64,000 nt of DNA from Chryseotalea sanaruensis (GTDB lineage Bacteria; Bacteroidota; Bacteroidia; Cytophagales; Cyclobacteriaceae): assembly GCF_003990915.1 (NCBI RefSeq), contig NZ_BHXQ01000003.1, positions 496,001 to 560,000 of the forward strand, written 5' to 3'. Each line of letters starts with the position of its first letter. Within the stretch, counting starts at the first letter, position 1. The translations under genes and the position numbers were made by a program. Positions 54,353 to 62,653 of the stretch are shown here, one piece after another. The notes beneath the pieces were generated by a model. It did not search any database, was not told where the DNA came from, and saw only the letters and a program-made list of their open reading frames with translations.

Positions 54353-55408
54353 ATGGCCCTGCACAATAGAATCGATAAGCGGATTTTAAAAGAAAAGATG
54401 CAACACTCCAGTGAAGAGCGCATCACGATCTCCTTTTACAAATACCACCAGCTTGCCGAGCCCAAAGCTTTTCGCGATGAGTTATACACGCTGCTCGATC
54501 AGCTAGGTGTAATGGGTAGAATTTACGTAGCCCATGAAGGTATCAATGCACAAATAAGTGCGCCCAAAGCCAACCTGGACATCTTCAGAGAAAAATTATA
54601 CTCCATCGATTTTCTCAATGGTGTGCGTCTGAATATTGCAGTGGATGATAATGGAAAATCGTTTTTTAAATTAAAAATATTAGTTCGTAAAAAAATAGTA
54701 GCCGATGGCTTGGATGATACATCATTCGATGTAACGCAGACCGGCCAACACGTTAACGCAGCTGATTTCAACAAACTGGCGGAAAATCCCAACACTATCA
54801 TCATCGACATGCGCAATCATTATGAGAGTGAAGTCGGACATTTCAAAGGTGCTGTACTGCCTGATGTTGATACCTTCCGTGAGGAACTTCAAATTGCTGA
54901 AGACCTTCTTAAAGATAATAAAGACAAGAACTTATTAATGTATTGCACCGGGGGTATACGCTGCGAAAAAGCAAGTGCATGGATGCGTCATAAGGGTTTC
55001 AACAATGTATTTCAATTGAATGGTGGCATAATTGAATACACCAGACAAGTAAAAAACGAAGGTCTTGAAAACAAATTTATTGGCAAAAACTTTGTGTTTG
55101 ACGAACGCCTTGGTGAACGCATTTCTGAAGATATAGTAAGTGTTTGCCATCAGTGTGGCAAAGCTTGTGACACACATACCAATTGCAAAAATGATGGCTG
55201 TCATTTACTGTTTATACAATGTGAAGAATGCGCTGGACACTTTAACGGATGCTGCTCTGACGAATGCAAGGAAATTATAGCAATGCCTGCTGAAGCTCAG
55301 AAAGAATTAAGGAAGGGTATTAATAAAGGGCGTCAGGTTTTTAGAAAAGGACGTTCAGAAAAAATTGCTTTTAGAAAAGTTAATCATCAATCATCCACAA
55401 TACTGTAA
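54353..55408 (+). CDS. trhO: tRNA uridine(34) hydroxylase TrhO (rhodanese family)
   Basis: 351 residues. A UPF0176 N-terminal part (about 20-120) precedes the rhodanese domain (about 125-225) with active-site CTGGIRCEKA. The C-terminal Cys-rich region (CHQCGKACDTHTNCKNDGCH, then CEECAGHFNGCCSDEC) resembles a zinc-binding cluster. TrhO hydroxylates U34 in tRNAs, needing the catalytic Cys of the rhodanese loop, which is present. M23 peptidase gene follows after 18 bases. Confidence 0.93.
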   Translation: MALHNRIDKRILKEKMQHSSEERITISFYKYHQLAEPKAFRDELYTLLDQLGVMGRIYVAHEGINAQISAPKANLDIFREKLYSIDFLNGVRLNIAVDDNGKSFFKLKILVRKKIVADGLDDTSFDVTQTGQHVNAADFNKLAENPNTIIIDMRNHYESEVGHFKGAVLPDVDTFREELQIAEDLLKDNKDKNLLMYCTGGIRCEKASAWMRHKGFNNVFQLNGGIIEYTRQVKNEGLENKFIGKNFVFDERLGERISEDIVSVCHQCGKACDTHTNCKNDGCHLLFIQCEECAGHFNGCCSDECKEIIAMPAEAQKELRKGINKGRQVFRKGRSEKIAFRKVNHQSSTIL

Positions 55409-55426
55409 AGAAATTTAGTCCACAAC

Positions 55427-56407
55427 ATGGCACGCATAAAATACTATTACGACACAGAAACTTGTAAGTACGAAAGGGTAAGAACCAAGAACAGTGATAT
55501 TGTTTTAAATACGCTTGGTATCGTATCACTTACGCTTTCTCTTGCCGTTGGCTTGCTCATTTTGTATAGCAATTACTTTGCATCCCCCAAGGAGGTAATG
55601 CTGAAAAATCAGGTGCAAGAACTTGAGTTCTATTATAACAACTTAAATGTGGAAGTTGAGCAACTTCGAAAAATTCTGGGAAATATAGAACACAGAGACG
55701 ATAACATTTACCGTGTAGTGCTGGGTGCTGAACCTATTGATAAATCGGTAAGAGATGCGGGTGTCGGTGGTGCAGACCGTTATACCGATATTAAAGAGAA
55801 GAACATTGTTCAAAAAGACTTAATCCTTGAGCTGCATGAAAAAGTAGATATGCTGCGCAGAAAGCTTTACATAGAATCAAAGTCGCAAGACGAAGTAGTG
55901 AATCTTGCAGAAAATAAAGAAAAGCAATTAGCCGCAGTACCTGCTATACAACCTGTTGCCAACAAACAGTTGATTGCTTTAGCTTCTGGTTTTGGACCAC
56001 GTGTGCATCCTATTTATAAAGTAAAGAAAATGCACACCGGCATTGACTTTGCTGCTTCTATCGGCACACCTATTTATGCAACTGCTGATGGTAAAGTGGT
56101 TGAGGTTAGTGTACGATTTAGCGGTTATGGCAAAATGGTGGAAATCGATCATGGCTTCGGTTACCGTACGCGGTATGCGCACATGCATGGTTTCGCTGTT
56201 CGCCAAGGGCAAAACGTAAAACGAGGAGATTTAATCGGTTATGTAGGAAATACTGGCTTATCTACTGCCCCGCATTTACACTATGAAGTAATGCTTAATG
56301 GCTCACACATCAATCCAGTGCATTATTTCTTTAACGACTTGTCTGCCGCAGAGTACGAGAAGATTATTGAATTAGCGTCTGTAGAGAATCAATCGCTAGG
56401 AATGTAA
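55427..56407 (+). CDS. M23 family (LytM) metallopeptidase, membrane-anchored
   Basis: 326 residues. A single helix near residues 29-47 anchors it with a short cytoplasmic N-terminus. A coiled coil follows (about 60-170, QVQELEFYYNNLNVEVEQLRKIL and DLILELHEKVDMLRRKLY). The C-terminal M23 domain (about 185-300) has HTGIDFAA, a central HG-type GFGYRTRYAHMHGF and HLHYEVMLNG, with the metal-binding His residues present. It either cleaves peptidoglycan peptides or activates amidases as EnvC does. Co-transcribed with trhO, by 18-base spacing. Confidence 0.92.
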   Translation: MARIKYYYDTETCKYERVRTKNSDIVLNTLGIVSLTLSLAVGLLILYSNYFASPKEVMLKNQVQELEFYYNNLNVEVEQLRKILGNIEHRDDNIYRVVLGAEPIDKSVRDAGVGGADRYTDIKEKNIVQKDLILELHEKVDMLRRKLYIESKSQDEVVNLAENKEKQLAAVPAIQPVANKQLIALASGFGPRVHPIYKVKKMHTGIDFAASIGTPIYATADGKVVEVSVRFSGYGKMVEIDHGFGYRTRYAHMHGFAVRQGQNVKRGDLIGYVGNTGLSTAPHLHYEVMLNGSHINPVHYFFNDLSAAEYEKIIELASVENQSLGM

Positions 56408-56442
56408 ATTATAAGGAGACATTATTAACAAACAGATGACTA

Positions 56443-56463
56443 TTGACCATTATACATGGTCAA
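56443..56463. repeat. Perfect 8-bp hairpin of TTGACCAT
   Basis: TTGACCAT / ATGGTCAA around a 5-base loop, between the M23 gene and the beta-barrel gene. It is related to the GTCAATGG-type spacer repeats at 22790-22835 and 23176-23221. No T-run follows. Confidence 0.6.
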
Positions 56464-56552
56464 TTGAAGGCTAAAAGTCTTTTTATAGCTCCTCATTTAA
56501 TCCAAATCGTAGTCTCCAATATCTTCTATTAAGATAGATTCCATTTTTCTTA

Positions 56553-56560
56553 TAAATTTG
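56553..56560 (+). promoter_or_regulatory. -7 promoter element before the beta-barrel gene
   Basis: TAAATTTG fits TAnnTTTG and lies 18 bases before the ATG at 56579, so the transcript would have a very short leader. Confidence 0.55.
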
Positions 56561-56578
56561 GTAAGCTAAATCCCCAAT

Positions 56579-57526
56579 ATGTGCACTACCCGATTTTTAC
56601 TACCTGTTTTTCTTTTGCTCGTCATTATAGAGGGTAATGCCCAAGGTTGCAGCGATGCTGGCTTTTGTACCATGGGTGCCATGAAACCAGATCAACCCTT
56701 TAATAAAAAATTAAAGGTAAGACTTAGGTCAATGGAAATCAGTTTCTACAGAGGCACTACCACTGCCACACCCATTGTTTACGTTGCCAATGCCGATATG
56801 AGCTTTAGCCTAAACAGTAAAAATTCTTTTCAAATTAAATTACCTTATCAGACGGTTCAGAGTGGCACTTTCGACCAAACTGGTGGCTTGGGCGATATCT
56901 CGCTTTGCTTAACAAGAAGTCTTTTTACCTCCGAGCGTTTTGATATAAATCTTTCTATTGGCACCAAAATACCTAGCAATGATTCAAACTTAAAGGCCAA
57001 GGGAAGATTTGAAGGCAAACCTTTACCCATGTACTATCAAACAAGTCTGGGTACTTACGATGCAATCTCTGGTATTTCTGTACTAACAAAAAACTGGTTG
57101 TTTGCTACAGGTATTCAAATTCCTTTAAACCAAAACAACAATCAATTTTTGTGGGAAGAATGGAACGACTACCCTGACCAGTCTTATTTAGAAAAATATA
57201 GCCAAGCAAGAGAATTAAGACGTGGTATTGATGTTATGTTGCGCGCTGAAAGGAATTTCAGATTCTCGCAATTCAATTTTTCTGCAGGATTACTACCCAT
57301 TTACAGAATTACAAACGATGAAATTACAGATGCTAACGGCACACGAGTAAAACCAGAAGGTGCAAGAGGATTAGCTTTATCTGGAATTGTTACCGCGGGC
57401 TATAATCTAAATGTTAGAAACTCAATTAGATTATTAGTCGGTCATAAAATTGTGCAACGCGATCGCAACCCTGACGGATTAACAAGAGTGATGGTGACAA
57501 CTTTTAGTTACAATTACAGATTCTAA
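56579..57526 (+). CDS. Outer-membrane beta-barrel protein, paired with a TPR-CHAT gene
   Basis: 315 residues, signal peptide (about 1-21, ending NAQ). Amphipathic strands run throughout (e.g. LRSMEISFYRG, FDINLSIGTKIP, FSAGLLPIYRIT) with aromatic strand ends, and the protein ends VTTFSYNYRF, the terminal aromatic typical of outer-membrane barrels. A small cysteine-rich start (GCSDAGFCTM) precedes the first strand. The TPR-CHAT gene begins two bases after its stop, so it is tightly coupled. Function unknown. Confidence 0.75.
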   Translation: MCTTRFLLPVFLLLVIIEGNAQGCSDAGFCTMGAMKPDQPFNKKLKVRLRSMEISFYRGTTTATPIVYVANADMSFSLNSKNSFQIKLPYQTVQSGTFDQTGGLGDISLCLTRSLFTSERFDINLSIGTKIPSNDSNLKAKGRFEGKPLPMYYQTSLGTYDAISGISVLTKNWLFATGIQIPLNQNNNQFLWEEWNDYPDQSYLEKYSQARELRRGIDVMLRAERNFRFSQFNFSAGLLPIYRITNDEITDANGTRVKPEGARGLALSGIVTAGYNLNVRNSIRLLVGHKIVQRDRNPDGLTRVMVTTFSYNYRF

Positions 57527-57528
57527 CC

Positions 57529-60204
57529 ATGAGACTCGTCACACTTCTTCTATTAGTAATAAATCATTTTGCGCTGGCACAAGGTAGCCTCACCAAAGTT
57601 GATTCGCTCTTGTTGGATGGCAAAGGTGAAGAAGCTATTAAACTGCTTAATGAAACCTTACCTGCAGCAAGCATTAACGATAAGCCCTATCTGCAGCTCA
57701 AGATGGCAGAGTCATGGTTATCGCTTCAGCAATACGATAAAGCACAAGCATTAATTGAACTTGTTAAGCAAGACGGTGCAACAGGATTACTGTCGGCTGA
57801 ATTAAAATCAATGGAAGGATACCTCCTACTCTACCAGGGAAAGAATGAACAAGCTGAAAAAGTTTTAGTGGAAGCAGAACAAATATTGACTAAGGAAGGG
57901 CAGGCATCAGGTTTAGCCATGGCAAAAATATTAACAGGACTAGGACTAGCCTATTATAACGATGCCAAATTAAAACAAGCCGAAGAGCACTTGCTTATGG
58001 CATTATCGATCCGCTCAAAAATACTTCCCCAAAATCATGAACTAATTGCTGCTTCGTATAACGACCTTGGTTTGGTTTACAGTCAAAGCGATCCTGACAA
58101 GGCATTAACATACTATGAAAAAGCATTACCAATCTATTTAGCATTGCATGGAAAAGAACATGCGAAAATTGCTATCAACAATACCAACACAGGTGTTATT
58201 TACAGTAACCTTGAATTATATGGTGACGCCATAAATAATTTAGAAGAAGCACTTAATGTCTGGAATACGCTTATAAAAATACCTAGCCCAAGAAAGGCCT
58301 TTGTTCTTTTTCAGCTTGGCTACACTTATCAGCAAATGAAAAACAATGAAAATGCTGAGGTCTATTATTTGAAAGCACTAGAAGAGTACAGAAGAAGTTA
58401 TGGCGAAAAACATCCGGATATCGCATCTGTATTAAATGCATTGGGTAATCTTGAACGACTGAAAGACAATTACCCGCAAGCACTTACTTACTTTCATGGT
58501 GCGTTAATCAGTAATTTAAAAAACTATTCAAATCCTGACGTAAACAACATTCCTAAAGCAGTAGAATTCTATAATGGAAAATACCTGCTATACTCTATGA
58601 TGTACAAAGCGCAGACTTTTGAAGCGCGTTATTTTGGTAAGACTTTAAAATTTTCAGATCTACGTACAGGACTTCAATACCTCATGGCGTGTGATTCGCT
58701 GATAGATGAGCTGCGCCAGCAAAGTAATAATGAAGCAGATAAAATTACACTTGGTGCGGTAGCCAACGAAGTTTATGCTGATGCTGTGCGTATTGCGGTA
58801 ACCATGAGCGATGTGGCTTTTGGTGATCGCGATGATTATAGAGAAAAAGCATTTTACTTTTCAGAAAAAAGTAAGTCTGCAGTATTGCTGGAAGCCATCT
58901 CCGATGTAAACGCAAAATCATTTGCAGGAATACCGGCTAATCTCCTTGAGGATGAAGAAAATATTAAATCTGCCATAACACTTTGCACACAAAAACTAGC
59001 ACAAAAGCCAACTGCCGAAGAAGAAGTGTATTTGCGTGAGTCACTTTATGCATTAAATAAGCAGTACCTTGAATTCACTAAGTCCCTGGAACAACAATAT
59101 CCAGATTACTATAACCTGAAGTTTAATACAAAGACACCATCTGGTAGCGATCTGCAAAAAATTACTGATCATGAGACTGCACTGTTGAGTTATTTTATTG
59201 ATGATAGTAAAGTAAACAGCTCTAAACGTCTCTACATTTTCGTAATTACACAAAAGAAATTAAGCATTGTAACACATACACTAGATGCTACCTTCGATAA
59301 ATACCTGACTGGATTCAGAAACGCGCTTTATTACAACGAAAATAGAACCCTTAATACCGTAGCTCATAAACTATACAAACTGCTCGTTCCGGCTCTGCCA
59401 AAAAATATAAACAGCCTGGTCATTTTTCCTACAGGTCGTTTAGGTGTTATACCATTCGAAGCACTTATTAGTAAGCCTGTAAAAGATGAGACTTCAAGTC
59501 CTTCTTATCTTATTAAGCAATATGCAGTTCGCTATGAATTCTCGGCATCATTAGCGTTACAAAAACATGGTGCTGATAAAAAAGCGATTCAATCCATTTT
59601 ACTTTGTGCGCCAATAACATTTAATGAAATCGATAACCTTACTTCACTTCCGGGAACTAATGAAGAGGTGAAAAATATAGGTACACTATTTAATCAGGCA
59701 TTGGCTAAGGCCACAATTGCAACCAATGAACAAGCCAGTGAGGGAAGGATAAAATCTGATGAACTTGAAAAATTTGATATCGTTCATTTGGCTACCCATG
59801 GTATTGTGGATGAATTAAATCCTGAGCTATCCAAAATATTTTTAAAGGCAAGTAATGGTGAAGATGGCTATTTGTACAGTGGAGAAATTTATAACCTTAA
59901 ACTTAATGCTCAATTAGTAACGCTTTCTGCCTGCCAAACCGGTTTAGGAAAAATAGCTAAAGGCGAAGGTGTAATTGGTTTATCAAGAGCATTGATATAC
60001 GCTGGCGCAAAAAATATAATGGTGTCGTTCTGGAGTGTTGCAGATGAGTCTACTGCCTTACTAATGGAAGATTTTTACACGAACAAACTACAAACAAAGA
60101 GCACATTCACACAATCGCTGCAACAGGTTAAAATAAAAATGCTTAACAGTAAGGTATACAACTCACCATACTACTGGGCACCTTTTGTTTTAATTGGGTT
60201 TTAA
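57529..60204 (+). CDS. Exported tetratricopeptide protein with C-terminal CHAT protease domain
   Basis: 891 residues. A signal peptide (MRLVTLLLLVINHFALAQ) precedes about ten TPR-like units (about 20-330, e.g. YNDLGLVYSQSDPDKALTYYEKAL). A helical linker follows and then a CHAT domain (about 590-890). The caspase-like catalytic dyad is intact: H757 in HLATHG and C802 in LSACQTGLG. CHAT proteins are caspase-related peptidases, often activated through TPR sensors. The pairing with a beta-barrel and the export signal suggest an envelope-located protease. Substrate unknown. Confidence 0.88.
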   Translation: MRLVTLLLLVINHFALAQGSLTKVDSLLLDGKGEEAIKLLNETLPAASINDKPYLQLKMAESWLSLQQYDKAQALIELVKQDGATGLLSAELKSMEGYLLLYQGKNEQAEKVLVEAEQILTKEGQASGLAMAKILTGLGLAYYNDAKLKQAEEHLLMALSIRSKILPQNHELIAASYNDLGLVYSQSDPDKALTYYEKALPIYLALHGKEHAKIAINNTNTGVIYSNLELYGDAINNLEEALNVWNTLIKIPSPRKAFVLFQLGYTYQQMKNNENAEVYYLKALEEYRRSYGEKHPDIASVLNALGNLERLKDNYPQALTYFHGALISNLKNYSNPDVNNIPKAVEFYNGKYLLYSMMYKAQTFEARYFGKTLKFSDLRTGLQYLMACDSLIDELRQQSNNEADKITLGAVANEVYADAVRIAVTMSDVAFGDRDDYREKAFYFSEKSKSAVLLEAISDVNAKSFAGIPANLLEDEENIKSAITLCTQKLAQKPTAEEEVYLRESLYALNKQYLEFTKSLEQQYPDYYNLKFNTKTPSGSDLQKITDHETALLSYFIDDSKVNSSKRLYIFVITQKKLSIVTHTLDATFDKYLTGFRNALYYNENRTLNTVAHKLYKLLVPALPKNINSLVIFPTGRLGVIPFEALISKPVKDETSSPSYLIKQYAVRYEFSASLALQKHGADKKAIQSILLCAPITFNEIDNLTSLPGTNEEVKNIGTLFNQALAKATIATNEQASEGRIKSDELEKFDIVHLATHGIVDELNPELSKIFLKASNGEDGYLYSGEIYNLKLNAQLVTLSACQTGLGKIAKGEGVIGLSRALIYAGAKNIMVSFWSVADESTALLMEDFYTNKLQTKSTFTQSLQQVKIKMLNSKVYNSPYYWAPFVLIGF

Positions 60205-60295
60205 TGGATGTCTTATGCTTCATTTTAGCATACTCAGGCAAGGCACTATGATATTCTTTGGTCTGGCAGGACTTACGTTATAAAAAGTTATTTAC

Positions 60296-60361
60296 CACAG
60301 ATTTCACAAACGTTCACAGATAACTCGCATTAATTCTGTGCAAATCTGCGTAATCTGTGGC
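60296..60361. repeat. Inverted repeat of CACAGAT units, second copy
   Basis: CCACAGATTTCACA at the left end and a near-complementary AAATCTGCGTAATCTGTGG at the right end, separated by TTCACAGATAAC...ATTCTGTGC. Similar to 43027-43093. It lies just before the NTF2-like gene and overlaps the longest frame upstream of its likely start. Confidence 0.65.
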
Positions 60362-60389
60362 AGTTAGTGATTACCTAAATATACGGTAT

Positions 60390-60806
60390 ATGAAAATTGT
60401 AATACTCTTCCTTTTCTCTTACTCATTTCTTGCTGCACAAGATCAAGACTTTACCGCCATACGTAAGGTCTTGGCACAACAGCAGCAAGATTGGAATAGT
60501 GGTAAGCTCGAATCATTCATGCAGGGTTATTGGAAATCTGATAGTTTAAAATTTATCAGCAGCCGAGGTATCAATTATGGCTGGCAAGCTACGCTTGATG
60601 GCTACAAAAAAGGCTACCCAACAACGGAAGCAATGGGTAAACTTACCTTTACCATCATCAGCATAGAAAAACTTTCGGATGAATCGGCCATGGTAATAGG
60701 CAAATGGCATTTACTAAGAACTAAAGACGAGCCACAAGGACATTTTACACTCCTCTGGAAGAAAATAGATGGTCGATGGGTTATTGTGGCTGATCATACG
60801 AGTTGA
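60390..60806 (+). CDS. NTF2-like (DUF4440/SnoaL-type) exported protein
   Basis: 138 residues from ATG 60390. Signal MKIVILFLFSYSFLAAQ, then IRKVLAQQQQDWNSGKLESFMQGYWKSD and a C-terminal FTLLWKKIDGRWVIVADHTS, matching the DUF4440 subgroup of NTF2-like proteins. They often bind small hydrophobic molecules, but activity here is unknown. An upstream start at 60357 would add 11 residues and is rejected because it precedes the signal peptide without reason. The RNase P RNA gene follows. Confidence 0.85.
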   Translation: MKIVILFLFSYSFLAAQDQDFTAIRKVLAQQQQDWNSGKLESFMQGYWKSDSLKFISSRGINYGWQATLDGYKKGYPTTEAMGKLTFTIISIEKLSDESAMVIGKWHLLRTKDEPQGHFTLLWKKIDGRWVIVADHTS

Positions 60807-60815
60807 TTTTATGTT

Positions 60816-60823
60816 TACCTTTG
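60816..60823 (+). promoter_or_regulatory. -7 promoter element of the RNase P RNA gene
   Basis: TACCTTTG fits TAnnTTTG and lies a few bases before the expected start of rnpB at about 60827-60830. No -33 TTG was found at the normal spacing. Confidence 0.65.
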
Positions 60824-60826
60824 TGT

Positions 60827-61206
60827 CGCAAGTTGTTCTACCGCTGTCTCGATTTATCGGGAGGGAGGAAAGTCCGGGCAACTAAGAGCACCGCACCCTT
60901 TGAAAGGAGGGGATTCCGCTAACACGGAAGCCAGACAGTGCCACAGAAAACAAACTACCCCAACTCGACTTGTCGAGATCAGGGAAAAGGTGAAAAGGTG
61001 GGGTAAGAGCCCACCGTGCTTGATGGTAACATCGGCTGCATGGCAAACCTTGCGGGTTGTAAGATCAAATAAGTTCCGATTTTGGGTGCTTGAACCAACC
61101 TTCGACTTGTCGAAGTATCGGAATGGGTAGATCGCTTAGATAAATGGTAGAAGTCCCCTGACTGATCGGTCGGGGGATACAGAACCTGGCTTATAGACTT
61201 GCATTT
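60827..61206 (+). ncRNA. rnpB: RNase P RNA, bacterial class A
   Basis: About 380 bases. The core regions are recognisable: the CTGTCTCGATT-type start with GGGAGGGAGGAAAGTCCGGGC (20-base core at about 60860-60880), GCCAGACAGTGCCACAGAAA, the CCGGGTAAGGGTGAAA-equivalent GGGAAAAGGTGAAAAGGTG, GGTAAGAGCCCACCG, and at the 3' end ACAGAACCTGGCTTATAG. It is the catalytic RNA that matures tRNA 5' ends. Two hairpins carry the same TCGACTTGTCGA core (60964-60977 and 61100-61115), as peripheral stems. A terminator follows. Exact ends are estimated. Confidence 0.95.
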
Positions 61207-61213
61207 TTAAACA

Positions 61214-61247
61214 TAAAGCCGCTGAACCGAACAGGTAAGCGGCTTTA
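61214..61247 (+). terminator. Terminator after rnpB
   Basis: TAAAGCCGCT pairs with AGCGGCTTTA, with an intervening loop GAACCGAACAGGTA. It lies just past the RNase P RNA and before the sigma54 activator gene; T-rich bases follow (CTCATTTTATT). Confidence 0.85.
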
Positions 61248-61286
61248 CTCATTTTATTCCTATCATTACAGTTCAATTCTTTTACC

Positions 61287-62438
61287 ATGGCTAAAATTCT
61301 GATCATTGAAGACGATCAAAAAATTCGAAACAGTTTAAAAGAAATCCTGGCAGAGAAAGGACATCAGGTTGATGAAGCGCCTGATGGTGTTGAAGGATAT
61401 AAAAAACTAGAAACTGGAGAATATCAGCTTTGCCTCAGCGATATTAAAATGCCAAAGATGGATGGCATGGAAGTACTGAGCAAAGCCATGAACAATGGTA
61501 TCCCTACTAACTTTATTATCATCTCTGCTCACGGCACCATTGATGTGGCTGTTGAGGCAGTTAAAAAAGGCGCCTTTGATTTTCTTTCCAAACCTTTTGA
61601 TCTGAGTCGCCTCGAGATCACCGTTCGAAATGCTTTAGAAAGAACCACGCTTGTGGAAGAAACTAAAGTGCTTCGCAAAAAAGTACAAAAGCGAACTGAA
61701 ATTGTAGGTGAGAGTGCTGCCATACAGGCCGTAAAAGAAATGATTGAGAAAGTGGCGCCTACTGATGCTCGTGTATTAATTACAGGCCCCAATGGTTCGG
61801 GTAAGGAATTAGTAGCGCGTCAATTACATGAGCTAAGCAAGCGGTCTGGTGGCCCTTTAATAGAAGTAAACTGTGCAGCCATACCCTCAGAGTTAATCGA
61901 GAGTGAATTGTTTGGTCATGAGAAAGGTGCATTCACTTCTGCCATCAAACAAAGGCTTGGCAAATTCGAACTGGCAGAAGCGGGAACACTTTTTCTGGAT
62001 GAAATCGGGGACATGAGTTTGTCGGCTCAGGCTAAAGTACTCAGAGCCCTACAGGAAAATAAAATAACAAGGGTAGGTGGCGATAAAGAAATACCGGTGA
62101 AAGTAAGGGTTGTGGCTGCTACCAATAAAGACTTAAAAAAAGAGATCGAGGAGAATCGCTTTCGCGAAGATTTGTATCACCGATTGAGCGTTATTCTTAT
62201 AAAAGTACCTGCTCTGGATGAAAGGAAGGAAGACATCAGTTTACTGGTGCCGAAATTCTTGAATGATATAGCGGAAGACTACGGAACTAAGGCTAAAGCT
62301 ATTGACAAAACTGCCTTAGGCCTATTAAAGACGCATTCCTGGACAGGAAATATACGTGAGTTAAGAAATGTTGTGGAGCGACTGGTAATAATGGCCGATG
62401 AGACCATTACAGCAGAGGATGTAAAAAAATACCTTTAA
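61287..62438 (+). CDS. Sigma54 activator-type response regulator without DNA-binding domain
   Basis: 383 residues. Receiver with acidic pair EDDQ (8-11) and D52 in LSDIKMPKMDG, then a full AAA+ domain (Walker A GPNGSGKE 167-174, Walker B GTLFLDEIGDM). The sigma54-contacting loop reads GAFTSA (214-219), a mild variant of GAFTGA. It ends at VVERLVIMADETITAEDVKKYL, directly after the AAA+ lid, so the Fis-like helix-turn-helix found at the end of the 5705-7090 regulator is absent. It may activate from solution, act on another process, or be a truncation. No kinase gene adjoins. Confidence 0.9.
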   Translation: MAKILIIEDDQKIRNSLKEILAEKGHQVDEAPDGVEGYKKLETGEYQLCLSDIKMPKMDGMEVLSKAMNNGIPTNFIIISAHGTIDVAVEAVKKGAFDFLSKPFDLSRLEITVRNALERTTLVEETKVLRKKVQKRTEIVGESAAIQAVKEMIEKVAPTDARVLITGPNGSGKELVARQLHELSKRSGGPLIEVNCAAIPSELIESELFGHEKGAFTSAIKQRLGKFELAEAGTLFLDEIGDMSLSAQAKVLRALQENKITRVGGDKEIPVKVRVVAATNKDLKKEIEENRFREDLYHRLSVILIKVPALDERKEDISLLVPKFLNDIAEDYGTKAKAIDKTALGLLKTHSWTGNIRELRNVVERLVIMADETITAEDVKKYL

Positions 62439-62446
62439 AGAGGTAA

Positions 62447-62563
62447 TTAGATCTTATTCTCTACTTTTTTAGGTGCCGGAGCCTTGCTGTAAGTAGGGCA
62501 AGTGTACTGGCTACAAGAAGCTAAAAAGATAACTGCTACGATAACTACAACTAATTTCTTCAT
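62447..62563 (-). CDS. Tiny lipoprotein, 38 residues
   Basis: ATG 62563 to stop 62447. MKKLVVVIVAVIFLASC is a perfect lipoprotein signal (LASC, C17 lipidated), followed by a short, Lys/Pro/Tyr-rich mature part (SQYTCPTYSKAPAPKKVENK). Its stop lies eight bases beyond the convergent regulator stop. It is too short for a family search by eye, but this signal plus charged tail is seen repeatedly in Bacteroidota. Confidence 0.7.
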   Translation of the reverse strand: MKKLVVVIVAVIFLASCSQYTCPTYSKAPAPKKVENKI

Positions 62564-62653
62564 TCTAGTGGTTTTTAGGGAAGAACAAATTTAAACTTAA
62601 GCTTCTATAAAACAAATTCAAGGCCAGATAATTCATCTTAACGTAAAATACGA

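Noticed and set aside
60900-61130. A 76-residue frame at the RNase P locus
   Set aside because: It lies entirely inside the RNase P RNA and follows RNA core motifs, not coding constraints.
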